Assembly: GCA_041905795.1 (NCBI GenBank)
Contig: JAYRKL010000023.1
Span: forward strand, 1 to 64,000
Length of the DNA: 64,000 nucleotides
Source: SHVO01 sp041905795
GTDB lineage: Bacteria > Pseudomonadota > Alphaproteobacteria > Rhodospirillales > Rhodospirillaceae
Direction of reading: 5' to 3'
Shown here: positions 31,737 through 40,744 of the stretch, in pieces
Layout: each line of letters begins with the position of its first letter
Numbering within the stretch: the stretch's first letter is position 1
Translations under genes and position numbers: made by a program
Notes under the pieces: generated by a model
Database searches by the model: none
Told to the model about the DNA's origin: nothing
Seen by the model: only the letters and a program-made list of their open reading frames with translations

Positions 31737-32720
31737 ATGAAGATGCTCCGTAAAGCCGTAACGGCGCTGGCCGCCGTCGTTCTCATCCAGGGCGCCATGC
31801 CCGTTTTCGCCGCCGAGGACACCTCGGTCAGCAACGGCGATCTCGCCAAGCGCGGCCTCAAGGTATCCGACTTCCCGCGCTGGAAGCAGCTCGCGCCCAA
31901 TATCTATTCCTATGAAGGCACCCACGCGCCCGATCCCGAGGGCCGCGTCATCAATACCGTCAGCCTGATCGTCATCGGCAGCGACGGGGTGCTGGTGGCC
32001 GACGGCCAGGGCGACCCGGCCCAAGGCCAGGCCATGGTCGACAACATCAAGAAGCTCACCGCCCAGCCGGTGAAATACATGATCGTCGCCTCCGACCATA
32101 TCGACCACGTCGGCGGCAACGCAGCCTTCAAGAAGGCCTGGCCGAACATCGTGTTCGTCTCCACGCCGATCTCTCAGCGCAATCTCGCCAAGAACGAGAA
32201 CCCGCCGACGGAGATCATCGCCGACAAACGCGCTTTCAAGATGGGCGACATCGACGTGCAGGTCCTGAACCTGGGCCGCGCCCACACCGGCGGCGATCTC
32301 GCGGTCTACCTGCCGCAGAGCAAGATCCTGTTCATGAGCGAGATCTACCTGCGCGGCGTGTTCCCTGCCATGCGCTCCGCCTATCCGACGGAATGGGTGG
32401 AGACCATCAGGAAAGCCCAGGCCATGGACGTGTCGCTCTACATTCCGGGCCACGGCTTCATCGACGACGCCGCCGTCATGAAGCGCGACCTGGAAGACTC
32501 CCGCAAAGCCATCGTCGCGGTGATCGCCGAGGCCAAGCGCCTCCACGACGCCGGCATTCCATGCGTGCCGGCGCCGCCGCAACCCGGGCAAAAACCGGCG
32601 CTGTGCGAGGCCGCCCAGAAGGCCAACTGGGGGATCTATGCCGACTGGGGGCTGGCCAGCTCACAGACCCAGCTGGCGGTGGTGAAGGTCTACCAGGAAC
32701 TGGAAGGCAAGCTGCCCTAG
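31737..32720 (+). CDS. Exported MBL-fold protein with altered metal site
   Basis: A 327-residue metallo-beta-lactamase-fold protein with a signal peptide (about 1-26, ending PVFAA). The fold is recognisable from NTVSLIVIGSDGVLVADG, the motif SDHIDHVGG (119-127), H183 in RAHTGGD and H239 in PGHG. The first histidine of the HxHxDH motif is replaced by S119, and the usual bridging Asp position reads MSEIY. One metal site may be lost or altered. The substrate is unknown. The stop codon TAG at 32718 forms the first bases of a dispersed repeat. It is followed by a terminator at 32841-32868. Confidence 0.82.
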   Translation: MKMLRKAVTALAAVVLIQGAMPVFAAEDTSVSNGDLAKRGLKVSDFPRWKQLAPNIYSYEGTHAPDPEGRVINTVSLIVIGSDGVLVADGQGDPAQGQAMVDNIKKLTAQPVKYMIVASDHIDHVGGNAAFKKAWPNIVFVSTPISQRNLAKNENPPTEIIADKRAFKMGDIDVQVLNLGRAHTGGDLAVYLPQSKILFMSEIYLRGVFPAMRSAYPTEWVETIRKAQAMDVSLYIPGHGFIDDAAVMKRDLEDSRKAIVAVIAEAKRLHDAGIPCVPAPPQPGQKPALCEAAQKANWGIYADWGLASSQTQLAVVKVYQELEGKLP

Positions 32721-32822
32721 AGCATTTTCCGATGAAGTGGATGCCGGTTCATCGCAGAAAATGCGACCAAACCAGAAAATTAGAGCATGATCGCGATTCA
32801 ATATGACTCGATCATGCTCTAG
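32718..32822 (+). repeat. Dispersed palindromic repeat, family 1, copy A
   Basis: The 105-base element begins TAGAGCATTTTCCGATGAAG, contains GTGGATGCCGGTTCATCG and ATGCGACCAAAC, and ends in an imperfect palindrome AGAGCATGATCG...CGATCATGCTCT. An almost identical inverted copy lies at 55144-55250. Related short elements are at 55050-55106 and 48337-48365. Similar dispersed repeats are known in alphaproteobacterial intergenic DNA. The first three bases are the stop of the MBL-fold gene. Confidence 0.85.
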
Positions 32823-32840
32823 CGGACCACTCAAAAGAAA

Positions 32841-32868
32841 AACGCGCCGTGAATGATCACGGCGCGTT
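32841..32868. terminator. Bidirectional terminator between the MBL-fold and FAH-family genes
   Basis: A perfect 12-bp stem (AACGCGCCGTGA and complement) with a 4-base loop is followed by T-runs on both strands. It lies between two converging genes, so it can stop both transcripts. Confidence 0.85.
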
Positions 32869-32891
32869 TTTTATTGACCGCAGGAACTGCG

Positions 32892-33704
32892 TCAGGCTTT
32901 GACGACCTTGGCCGACAGATCGGCCAAGCCGTCGATCTTGCACAGCATGGTATCGCCCACCACGACAGGACCGACGTTCTCGGGCGTGCCCGAGTAGATG
33001 ATGTCGCCGGCCTTGAGTTCGAAGGCTTTGGAGAGCTGGGCGACCTGCTCGGCCACGCTCCAGATCATCTGGTTGAGGTCGGCGTCCTGGACGACCTTGC
33101 CGTTGACCGCGACGCTGATCTTGCCCTTGGTGATATGGCCGATCTTCTCGACCGGGTGGATCGGCCCCATGACCGCGGAATAGTCGAACGCCTTGCCGAT
33201 CTCCCAGGGCTTCTGCTGGGCCTTCATGTCGTTCTGCAGGTCGCGCCGGGTCATGTCGAGGCCGACGGCGTAGCCCATCACATGGTCGAGCGCCTTCTCC
33301 ACCGGGATGTCCTTGCCGCCGGACTTGAGGAACGCCACCAGCTCGACTTCGTGGTGATAGTTCTTGGTCAACGTCGGATAAGGATGGTTGCCGGTGGTAC
33401 CGATGCCGATCACCTGCACGGCGTCGGTCGGTTTCTGGAAATAGAACGGCGGCTCGCGGTTCGGGTCGGACCCCATCTCGCGGGCGTGGGCGGCATAGTT
33501 GCGGCCGATGCAGTAGATGCGGCGCACGGGGAACACTTTCGTGGATCCCACGATCGGCACGGTCGGTTGGGGAACGCTGAACAGCATGTCTCCGCCTTTC
33601 GTTTCCGCCCCGCTCGCGGCCCGCGGCGCGGCCATGGACCCAAGACCGATGGCGCCGGCGGCGACCAGGGTGCGGCGATCCATTTCTCGCTCCAAGCCTG
33701 TCAT
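32892..33704 (-). CDS. Fumarylacetoacetate hydrolase-family protein with export signal
   Basis: A 270-residue FAH-superfamily enzyme, the group acting on 2-oxo acids and acylpyruvates. Metal-site residues are seen in YHHEVELVAF (two Glu) and GLDMTRRDLQ (Asp). FAH enzymes are normally cytoplasmic, but residues 8-33 (DRRTLVAAGAIGLGSMAAPRAASGAE) look like a twin-arginine signal with a cleavage region. The start at 33704 is fixed by AGGAG eight bases upstream, so the signal is part of the protein. The exact substrate is not assignable. Confidence 0.86.
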   Translation of the reverse strand: MTGLEREMDRRTLVAAGAIGLGSMAAPRAASGAETKGGDMLFSVPQPTVPIVGSTKVFPVRRIYCIGRNYAAHAREMGSDPNREPPFYFQKPTDAVQVIGIGTTGNHPYPTLTKNYHHEVELVAFLKSGGKDIPVEKALDHVMGYAVGLDMTRRDLQNDMKAQQKPWEIGKAFDYSAVMGPIHPVEKIGHITKGKISVAVNGKVVQDADLNQMIWSVAEQVAQLSKAFELKAGDIIYSGTPENVGPVVVGDTMLCKIDGLADLSAKVVKA

Positions 33705-33772
33705 GGGGGCACTCCTGAGAGGAAAAATACGCCTCCTGTGTTACCCCGCGCCCCTCCGCCTTGCCAAGACGA

Positions 33773-33796
33773 GAAAGCGCCCCTCGGGGCGCTTTC
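33773..33796 (-). terminator. Hairpin terminator after the FtsX-type permease gene
   Basis: A symmetrical GAAAGCGCCCC / GGGGCGCTTTC stem, about 9-11 bp, with short T-runs on either side, lies 29 bases downstream of the permease stop. It can also act on the plus strand, where no gene ends nearby. Confidence 0.6.
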
Positions 33797-33824
33797 CTCG
33801 GGTCATCAGGGCCGTTTATGCCGG

Positions 33825-36320
33825 TTACTCATAGCGTAGCGCGTGGATGGGATTGGACCCTCCGGCCTTGGCGGCGTGGCCGGCCACCGTCACCCAGGCC
33901 ACCGCGATGGCTCCGGCGCCCGCCAGCAGGAACGGCGCCGGCGAGAGGTCTATGCGGTACGGATAGGTATTGAGCCAATCGCGCATCAAGAGGTAGGCGG
34001 CCGGCCACGCCAGCAGATTGGCGATCAGGACGGGCTTGGAGAAGTCCCACACCAGCAGCCGCACCACATCCTTCACCTTGGCGCCGAGCACTTTGCGGAT
34101 ACCGATCTCCTTGGTACGGCGCTCGGCGGTGAAAGCGGCGAGGCCATACAGCCCGAGACAGGCGATGACGATCGCCAGGCCGGCGAAAGCCGCGAACAGT
34201 TTGGTCTGCGCGTCTTCGGCCTGGTACTGGTCCTGCTCAAGCTGCTGGACAAACTGCGCGGTGTAGGGGTCCGACGGCGCCAGGTCGCGCCAGATCCCGG
34301 CGGCCGCCTCGCGCAGGGCGGGACCGGTGACGCCGTCGAAGCGCGCGACCAGAGCGCGGAAGTCTCGGGCATCGCGCCGGAAGTACATGCCCTGCATCTC
34401 GTCGCGCACCGAGCGGAAGTAAACGTCGCCCACCACGCCGATGATGGTCAGCATCATGGTCTTGTTTTCTTCGGCGCGCCCGGCGGCGCCGCGGATCTGT
34501 TGACCGACAGCTTCTTGAGGAGACGCGAAACCCAATGTCCCCAGCGCGCGTTCGTTGATGATGATATTGGCGCCGTTCCGCACCTGGGCGTCGGTGTCAT
34601 GCGGAAAATCGTCGCCGCCGTGCGCCTCGTCGAAATACCGGCCTGCGAGCAGCGGGACTTTGAACGTGGTGAAGAAGTCATAGTCGACCGATTTCTGTTC
34701 CAACAGGATCGGCGTCGGGCTGGGCCGGCCTGGAACCTCGACAATATTGTTGTTGTTATTGGTGTCCGGCGGGACCGCGCCCGACATCGTCACCGCCGTC
34801 ACGCCCGGTAACTTGGCCACTTCCTCACGCAAAGGCCGGAGAACGTCGTCGGCCAGCTTCTGATTGGGCGTGCGGATGACCAGGAGGTTCCTGGGATCGA
34901 AGCCAAGATTCATGGTCTTGGCATAGAGCGTCTGGCCATAGACGACCGCTGTGCAGATCAGGAGGCCGATGGAGATCGCGAACTGGATCACGACCAGCGC
35001 CGTGCGCAACCGGCCCGACCCTTCCGCCGCCGCTGATTTGTTGGCCTTCAGGATGCGCGACGGCAGGAAGCCCGAGAGCACCATCGCCGGATATAGCCCC
35101 GCGACCACGCCCACCAGGGCGATCAGGCCGAACATGGCGGCGATTAAGGTGCCGGCGCCGGCCACATCCAGCGCCAGCTGCTTTTGCAGCACGGTGTTAT
35201 AGGTCGGCAGCGCGAGTTGCACCAACGCCACGGCGATGACCAGAGCCACCAGGGCGGTGAGCACCGATTCACTCAGGAACTGGGCGATCAGTTGCGGCCG
35301 CTTCGCGCCGACCACCTTGCGCAGCGCCACTTCGCGGGCGCGCTGGCTGGCGCGGGCGGTGGCGAGGTTGGTGAAGTTGATGCAGGCGATCAGCAGGATC
35401 ATGGCCGCGACCACGGCGAAGGTCGCGACGCTCCTGGCGTCGCCGGGCGGCTTGAACTGGCCCATGCCCTTGGACTGAAGGTGAATGTCCTCCAGCTTCA
35501 CCAGGCTCAGAGTCATATAGTCGGAAATCTTGAGTTCCTTGCCGCTGAACGGGAACGAGGGCACGTTGCGTTCGGTGAAGGCCTTGAAGCCCTGACGAAG
35601 GGTGTTCGCATCGGCCTCGCCGTGCAGCTTGAGGTAGGTCCAGGTGTTGAGCGAGGTCCAGTCCTTGAACATCCAGGGCATCTTCTCGTAGTCGGATTCA
35701 TTGATCCGGCCGATGAAATCGATCTTGAAGTGGCTGTTGCCCGGAATGTCCTTGAATACCGCGGTCACATGCAGCGGGCGCGCCGTGACGTCGCCGGGAC
35801 TGAAGGAATATGTCGTATCGATCACCTCGCCGACCGCCGGCCTGGCGCCGAAATATTTGCGCGCCATGCTTTCGGAGATCATCACGCCGGTGTTGTCGGC
35901 CAGCGCTTTGGCTTTGTCGCCCGCGACCAGCGGCAGGTCGAGCACATCGAACAGGCTGGGGTCGGCGAGCACCAGGTCCTCGCGGAAGGTGTCGGCGCCG
36001 CGCTTGAACACGGGCCGGATGCGCCCCAGGCGCACGCCGGCTTCGATCATGGGGAAATCCTTTTGCAGGATCGCCAGCGCCGGTCCGGGCGAAACCCCGC
36101 CGATGATCGGGCTGCGGCCCGGGATATCGAAGCGGGTTTCGATGCGGTAAATGCGCTCGGCGTTGGGGACAAAGCTGTCGTAGGACAGCTCGTCGCGCAC
36201 GAACAGCACGATCAGGATGCAGCTGGCGATGCCGATGGCCAGCCCGAAGATATTGATCGCCGAATACAGCCGGTGCTTGGTGAGATTGCGCACCGCGACA
36301 GTGAGATAGTTCCTGAACAT
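33825..36320 (-). CDS. MacB/FtsX-family ABC transporter permease
   Basis: An 831-residue integral membrane protein with two MacB-like periplasmic domains and two FtsX domains, about eight membrane helices (for instance about 20-40 INIFGLAIGIASCILIVLF and the last near 795-815). The duplicated form with an ERRTKEIGIRKVLGAK motif before the C-terminal FtsX domain is typical of macrolide-exporter-like or lipoprotein-like mechanotransmitters. It follows its ATPase (stop 36345) by 24 bases and completes a HlyD-ATPase-permease operon. The exported substrate is unknown. Confidence 0.9.
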   Translation of the reverse strand: MFRNYLTVAVRNLTKHRLYSAINIFGLAIGIASCILIVLFVRDELSYDSFVPNAERIYRIETRFDIPGRSPIIGGVSPGPALAILQKDFPMIEAGVRLGRIRPVFKRGADTFREDLVLADPSLFDVLDLPLVAGDKAKALADNTGVMISESMARKYFGARPAVGEVIDTTYSFSPGDVTARPLHVTAVFKDIPGNSHFKIDFIGRINESDYEKMPWMFKDWTSLNTWTYLKLHGEADANTLRQGFKAFTERNVPSFPFSGKELKISDYMTLSLVKLEDIHLQSKGMGQFKPPGDARSVATFAVVAAMILLIACINFTNLATARASQRAREVALRKVVGAKRPQLIAQFLSESVLTALVALVIAVALVQLALPTYNTVLQKQLALDVAGAGTLIAAMFGLIALVGVVAGLYPAMVLSGFLPSRILKANKSAAAEGSGRLRTALVVIQFAISIGLLICTAVVYGQTLYAKTMNLGFDPRNLLVIRTPNQKLADDVLRPLREEVAKLPGVTAVTMSGAVPPDTNNNNNIVEVPGRPSPTPILLEQKSVDYDFFTTFKVPLLAGRYFDEAHGGDDFPHDTDAQVRNGANIIINERALGTLGFASPQEAVGQQIRGAAGRAEENKTMMLTIIGVVGDVYFRSVRDEMQGMYFRRDARDFRALVARFDGVTGPALREAAAGIWRDLAPSDPYTAQFVQQLEQDQYQAEDAQTKLFAAFAGLAIVIACLGLYGLAAFTAERRTKEIGIRKVLGAKVKDVVRLLVWDFSKPVLIANLLAWPAAYLLMRDWLNTYPYRIDLSPAPFLLAGAGAIAVAWVTVAGHAAKAGGSNPIHALRYE

Positions 36321-36344
36321 GTCCCCGTTCCCCCGAATACGTGA

Positions 36345-37025
36345 TTAAGCAGCCTTGAGGCCTTCGGCCATGACATGGCCGTCGAGCAGGTTGATCACCC
36401 GCTTGGCCCGGCCGGCGTCGGTGACGGAGTGGGTCACCATGACGATGGTTGTGCCCTCCCGGTTCAGCGTCTGGAGCAAATCCATCACCTCGGCGCCGTG
36501 ATGGGAGTCGAGGTTGCCGGTGGGCTCGTCGGCAAGAATCAACGAAGGATTTGAGACCACGGCGCGCGCGACCGCGACGCGCTGTTGCTGGCCGCCCGAA
36601 AGCTGCGCCGGGCGGTGGCCGGCGCGATGGTCGATGCCGACTTTGACCATAACCGCCTCGACCCGCGCGCGGCGTTCATCGCGCCCGATCTTGTGATAGA
36701 GCAGCGCCAGTTCGACGTTCTCATAAACCGTCAATTCGTCGATCAGGTTGAAGCTCTGGAAGATGAAGCCGATGTTCTCCTTGCGGATGTCCGAGAGCTT
36801 GGCTTCGGAATAGCCGGCGATCTCCTCTCCCTTGAACAGATACGACCCCGAGGACGGCGTATCGAGCATGCCGATGATGTTGAGCAAGGTCGACTTGCCG
36901 CAGCCCGACGGGCCCATGATCGCGACGAACTCGCCCTGGCGAATCTCGATAGTGACGGCGTTGAGCGCGGTGGTTTCCACCGTGTCGGTGCGATAGGCCT
37001 TCGAGAGAGTCTGGAGATGAAGCAT
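36345..37025 (-). CDS. ABC transporter ATP-binding protein, LolD/MacB type
   Basis: A 226-residue ATPase with Walker A GPSGCGKST (about 38-46), Q-loop FIFQSFNLI, signature LSGGQQQRVAVARA, Walker B LILADEPTGNLDS and the H-loop VTHS. The family powers type VII ABC systems with FtsX-type permeases. The ATG at 37025 is set by GGGGA five bases upstream and by the family start. It lies 31 bases after the adaptor gene. Confidence 0.94.
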   Translation of the reverse strand: MLHLQTLSKAYRTDTVETTALNAVTIEIRQGEFVAIMGPSGCGKSTLLNIIGMLDTPSSGSYLFKGEEIAGYSEAKLSDIRKENIGFIFQSFNLIDELTVYENVELALLYHKIGRDERRARVEAVMVKVGIDHRAGHRPAQLSGGQQQRVAVARAVVSNPSLILADEPTGNLDSHHGAEVMDLLQTLNREGTTIVMVTHSVTDAGRAKRVINLLDGHVMAEGLKAA

Positions 37026-37056
37026 GTGAGTCCCCTGTTGAACGGTTAGCCCGTGA

Positions 37057-38424
37057 TTAGCCAGTAATCTGGAGGCGGTCTTTGTCGAGGAAGGTGCTGT
37101 AAGGCGAGACCACCACCTGTTCGCCGGCCTGGAGGCCGTCGAGCACCTCGATGAAGCGGGAGTTGCGGCGCCCCAGGCGGACATTGCGGCGCACCGCGGA
37201 CGTGCCGTCCGGCGCCACCACGAATAGCCAGGAGCCGCCGGTGTCCTGGAAGAAGGCGCCGTCCGGGATCAGCAGCGCGTCGGTCGGATCGCCCAGGGTG
37301 AGTTTGAGTTGCAGCGTCTGGCCGCGGCGCATGTCGGCGGGCTCAACGCCGGTGAACACCAGATCCACCACGAAATTGCCGTCGCGCACCTGCGGATAGG
37401 TCTTGGCGACGCGCAGGCCGTAGTCCTTGCCGGCAAAGGAGATGGCGGCGGTCTGGCCCACCGCCACGCGGCTCAAATAGAATTCATCGACGTCGGCGGC
37501 GATCTTGCGGTGGCTGGGATCGTCCACCTGACCCAGGCGTTCGCCCTTGGTCAGGCTCTGGCCGACTTCGGGATTGAAGGCGGTGAGGCGGCCATCCACG
37601 GGTGCGCGCACTTTCAGGCTTTCCAGGTTCGTGCGCGCGATGCCCAGGTTCTGCTGCAGGCGGGCGACGGTTTCCTTGATCTGGGCGAGCTGGTTTTCCT
37701 GGAGGCGCTCGGTGTTGCGCTGGCTTTCGGTCAGCACCTCGTGCTTCTTGCGCTGATAGTTGTATTCGTCCTCGGTGCTTTGCAGGTCGCTTTCGGAGCT
37801 GTTGCCGGTGGCGTAGAGCTTGCGGCGGCGCTCCAGGTTCCGCACCAGGCGCTGGATCTGGTAGTCCGCCTCCACTAGGTCGCGGCGGTTGTCGAGCCGC
37901 GCGCGCTCCAACTGCAATTCCAGCGAGCGCATGTTGTTGGTCTGCTGCGCCACTTCGGTCTCGCGCTGCAGGACTTCAAGTTGGAGCGAGGTGTTGGAGA
38001 GATCGACGATGACGTCGCCCGCCTTCACGTCGGCGCCGTCCTCGACATAAACCTTCTCGACCCGGCCGCCTTCCATGGCGTCCAGGTAGACGGTCTTGAG
38101 CGGCGTCACGCGCCCGCGGATCGGCACGAAATCCTCAAACGCGCCGCGCGCCACCGGCGCCACGGTCACGGTGCCGCTTTCGACCTTGATCGTTCGGCTG
38201 CCACCGGTGGAGATCATCGCCACGCCGACGATGATCACGACCAGCGCCACACCGCCGGCGATGGCGGGCTTCAGGTACTTCCGCCAGGGTGCGACCTCGA
38301 TCCTGCGGTCCATGCTATTCGGAGCAATGCCGCGAGGGATCGAGGTCGCGGCGCCATCGGCGCCTGGGGCTCTGGCGCCGTCGGCGCCGTGGGTCTTGTT
38401 CGGGAGCGGGGATACGACTGTCAT
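37057..38424 (-). CDS. HlyD/MacA-type periplasmic adaptor
   Basis: Membrane-fusion protein linking the ABC exporter to an outer-membrane channel. The 455-residue product (start 38424, MTVVSPLPNK, with GAGGGGGG upstream) has one membrane helix (about 57-79), biotinyl-lipoyl halves (for instance MEGGRVEKVYVEDGADVKAGD), a long coiled-coil hairpin (about 140-270) and beta-barrel domains. No TolC-like gene is nearby, so the outer-membrane partner is encoded elsewhere. An AT-rich stretch at 38460-38640 contains its promoter. Confidence 0.9.
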   Translation of the reverse strand: MTVVSPLPNKTHGADGARAPGADGAATSIPRGIAPNSMDRRIEVAPWRKYLKPAIAGGVALVVIIVGVAMISTGGSRTIKVESGTVTVAPVARGAFEDFVPIRGRVTPLKTVYLDAMEGGRVEKVYVEDGADVKAGDVIVDLSNTSLQLEVLQRETEVAQQTNNMRSLELQLERARLDNRRDLVEADYQIQRLVRNLERRRKLYATGNSSESDLQSTEDEYNYQRKKHEVLTESQRNTERLQENQLAQIKETVARLQQNLGIARTNLESLKVRAPVDGRLTAFNPEVGQSLTKGERLGQVDDPSHRKIAADVDEFYLSRVAVGQTAAISFAGKDYGLRVAKTYPQVRDGNFVVDLVFTGVEPADMRRGQTLQLKLTLGDPTDALLIPDGAFFQDTGGSWLFVVAPDGTSAVRRNVRLGRRNSRFIEVLDGLQAGEQVVVSPYSTFLDKDRLQITG

Positions 38425-38609
38425 GCCCCCCTCAGAGCAAGGGGTGTGCCAGCCCGGAAAAATGCATAATATATTGATTTTATTATATTTTATTTTCGAG
38501 TCTCGCTCGCTTCCCTTTGAAAACTCCCACTTTTTGGTTGTAATCCGCAATTAGTCGCGAAAACCGCAAATCCATGTGCGCGGCCTTTCTCTAATTTTTA
38601 TCTCATTGA

Positions 38610-38621
38610 TATAATTATAAT
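38610..38621 (+). promoter_or_regulatory. -10 elements upstream of purB
   Basis: Two adjacent perfect TATAAT hexamers (38610-38615 and 38616-38621) lie about 70 bases upstream of the purB start, within an AT-rich island that is exceptional in this GC-rich window. No convincing -35 was found. The divergent exporter operon shares this region. Confidence 0.45.
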
Positions 38622-38687
38622 TCTTGGCATTTGCCGCCCGCCCGCCTCGCCGCCTATACATCTCGCTCCTCACGCAAAAGGCTTGCC

Positions 38688-39986
38688 ATGATCCCGCGTT
38701 ACGCCCGCCCCGCCATGACCGCCATCTGGGAGGCCGACAACCGCTTCCGCATCTGGTTCGAGATCGAGGCCCACGCCTGCGACGCCCAGGTGAAGATGGG
38801 CGTGATCCCGGCCGAGGCCGCCAAGGCCGTCTGGCAGCGCGGCAAATGGGAGGTGGCGCGCATCGATGAGATCGAGAGGGAAACCAAGCACGACGTCATC
38901 GCCTTCCTGACCAACCTGGCCGAACACGTCGGCCCCGAGGCGCGCTTCGTCCACCAGGGCATGACCTCGTCGGACGTGCTCGACACCTGCCTGTCGGTGC
39001 AGCTGTCCCAGGCGGCCGACATCCTGCTCAAGGACATCGACGACCTGCTGGCCGCGCTCAAGCGCCGCGCCTTCGAGCACAAGATGCTGGTCACCATGGG
39101 CCGCAGCCACGGCATCCATGCCGAGCCGGTCACCTACGGCCTCAAGTTCGCCGGCTTCTACGCCGAGTTCGTGCGCAACAAGCGGCGCCTCGAAGCCGCG
39201 CGCGCCGATATCGCCAGCTGCGCCATCTCCGGCGCGGTCGGCACCTTCGCCCATATCGATCCGTTCGTGGAGCAATACGTCGCCGAGAAAATGGGCCTGA
39301 CGCCCGAGCCGGTCTCCACCCAGGTGATCCCGCGCGACCGTCACGCGCAGTTCTTCGCCACCCTCGGCGTCATCGCCAGTTCGATCGAACGCGTCGCCAC
39401 CGAGATCCGCCACCTGCAGCGCACCGAGGTGCGCGAGGCCGAGGAATACTTCTCGCCGGGGCAGAAGGGCTCGTCCGCCATGCCCCACAAACGCAATCCG
39501 GTGCTGACGGAGAATCTGACGGGCCTCGCGCGCGTGGTGCGCGGCTACGCCATTCCCGCCATGGAAAACGTGGCTTTGTGGCACGAGCGCGACATCTCGC
39601 ACTCGTCGGTCGAGCGCTACATCGGCCCCGACGCCACCATCACGCTGGACTTCGCGCTGGCGCGCCTCACCGGCGTCATCGACAAGCTGGTGATCTATCC
39701 CGACGCGGTCGCCCGGAACCTCAACATGATGGGCGGCCTGGTGTTCTCGCAGCGCGTGCTGCTCGCCCTCACCCAGGCCGGTGTCAGCCGCGAGGACGCC
39801 TATGTCTATGTCCAGCGCAACGCCATGAAGGTGTGGAACGGCCAGGGCCAGCTGCTCGACCTGCTCAAGCAGGACAAGGACGTGACCGCCAAGATTCCCA
39901 ATGCCCAGCTGGACTCCCTGTTCGACATGGCCTTCCATACCAAGCATGTCGACACCATCTTCAAGCGCGTGTTCGGAGAAGCCTAG
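38688..39986 (+). CDS. purB: Adenylosuccinate lyase
   Basis: Catalyses two eliminations of fumarate in purine synthesis: SAICAR to AICAR and adenylosuccinate to AMP. The 432-residue protein begins MIPRYARPAMTAIW, and shows the fumarase-superfamily signature SSAMPHKRNP with the flexible catalytic serine loop, plus TSSDVLDTC and MGRSHGIHAEP. The start at 38688 fits an AAAGG Shine-Dalgarno. It is followed by the NRDE gene after 8 bases. Confidence 0.97.
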   Translation: MIPRYARPAMTAIWEADNRFRIWFEIEAHACDAQVKMGVIPAEAAKAVWQRGKWEVARIDEIERETKHDVIAFLTNLAEHVGPEARFVHQGMTSSDVLDTCLSVQLSQAADILLKDIDDLLAALKRRAFEHKMLVTMGRSHGIHAEPVTYGLKFAGFYAEFVRNKRRLEAARADIASCAISGAVGTFAHIDPFVEQYVAEKMGLTPEPVSTQVIPRDRHAQFFATLGVIASSIERVATEIRHLQRTEVREAEEYFSPGQKGSSAMPHKRNPVLTENLTGLARVVRGYAIPAMENVALWHERDISHSSVERYIGPDATITLDFALARLTGVIDKLVIYPDAVARNLNMMGGLVFSQRVLLALTQAGVSREDAYVYVQRNAMKVWNGQGQLLDLLKQDKDVTAKIPNAQLDSLFDMAFHTKHVDTIFKRVFGEA

Positions 39987-39994
39987 AAAGTCAG

Positions 39995-40744
39995 ATGTGC
40001 ACCGTCGTCATCCTGCGCCGCCCCGGCCATGCCTGGCCCGTGATCCTGGGCGCCAATCGCGACGAGATGCTGAACCGCCCCTGGCTGCCCCCCGCACGGC
40101 ATTGGGAGGATCGTCCTGACATCGTCGCCGGCAAGGATGATCTGGCCGGCGGCACCTGGATGGGCGTCAACGACACCGGTGTCGTCGCCTGCATCCTCAA
40201 CCGCCAGGGCACCCTCGGCCCCCAGGCCGGCAAACGCAGCCGCGGCGAACTGGTGCTGGAAGCCCTCGATCACCCGGATGCCGCTGGCGCCGCCGAGGCG
40301 CTGGCGGAGATCAGCCCCCGCGCCTACCGCCCCTTCAATCTGGTGATCGCCGACAACCGCGACGCCTGGTGGGTGTCCCTTGCGGACGATAGGGTCCGGG
40401 TCAAAGCCATCCCCAACGGCGTCTCCATGTTCACCGCCCTGGAGCGCAACGACCCGGCCGACCCGCGCATCAGCACCTACCTGCCCCGGTTCGAGGCGGC
40501 GGCCGTGCCCGATCCGGACGCAAATGATTGGAAAGGCTGGCAGGATTTGCTCGGCACCGCCGGAGCGGAAGGCGAGCGCGCCATGAGCTTCCGCCTGGCC
40601 AGCGGGTTCGGCACCTCGTCGTCGTCCCTGGTGGCCTTGCCCTCGGCGGCACGGGCTTTCGGCGCCGATAAAACGCGGCCGGTGTGGCTGTTCGCGGCCG
40701 GTGCGCCCGAGTCCACCGAATATCAGGCGGTCAATCTGTCTTAG
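39995..40744 (+). CDS. NRDE/TANGO2-family protein
   Basis: A 249-residue protein with the NRDE motif (LGANRDEMLNRPW) near the N-terminus and Cys2, which in the family is proposed to become an N-terminal nucleophile. Further marks are AGGTWMGVNDTGVVACILNR and RGELVLEAL. Eukaryotic TANGO2 relatives have been linked to heme handling and lipid metabolism; the bacterial function is not established. It follows purB and ends one base before the DnaA-box palindrome at 40745. Confidence 0.87.
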   Translation: MCTVVILRRPGHAWPVILGANRDEMLNRPWLPPARHWEDRPDIVAGKDDLAGGTWMGVNDTGVVACILNRQGTLGPQAGKRSRGELVLEALDHPDAAGAAEALAEISPRAYRPFNLVIADNRDAWWVSLADDRVRVKAIPNGVSMFTALERNDPADPRISTYLPRFEAAAVPDPDANDWKGWQDLLGTAGAEGERAMSFRLASGFGTSSSSLVALPSAARAFGADKTRPVWLFAAGAPESTEYQAVNLS

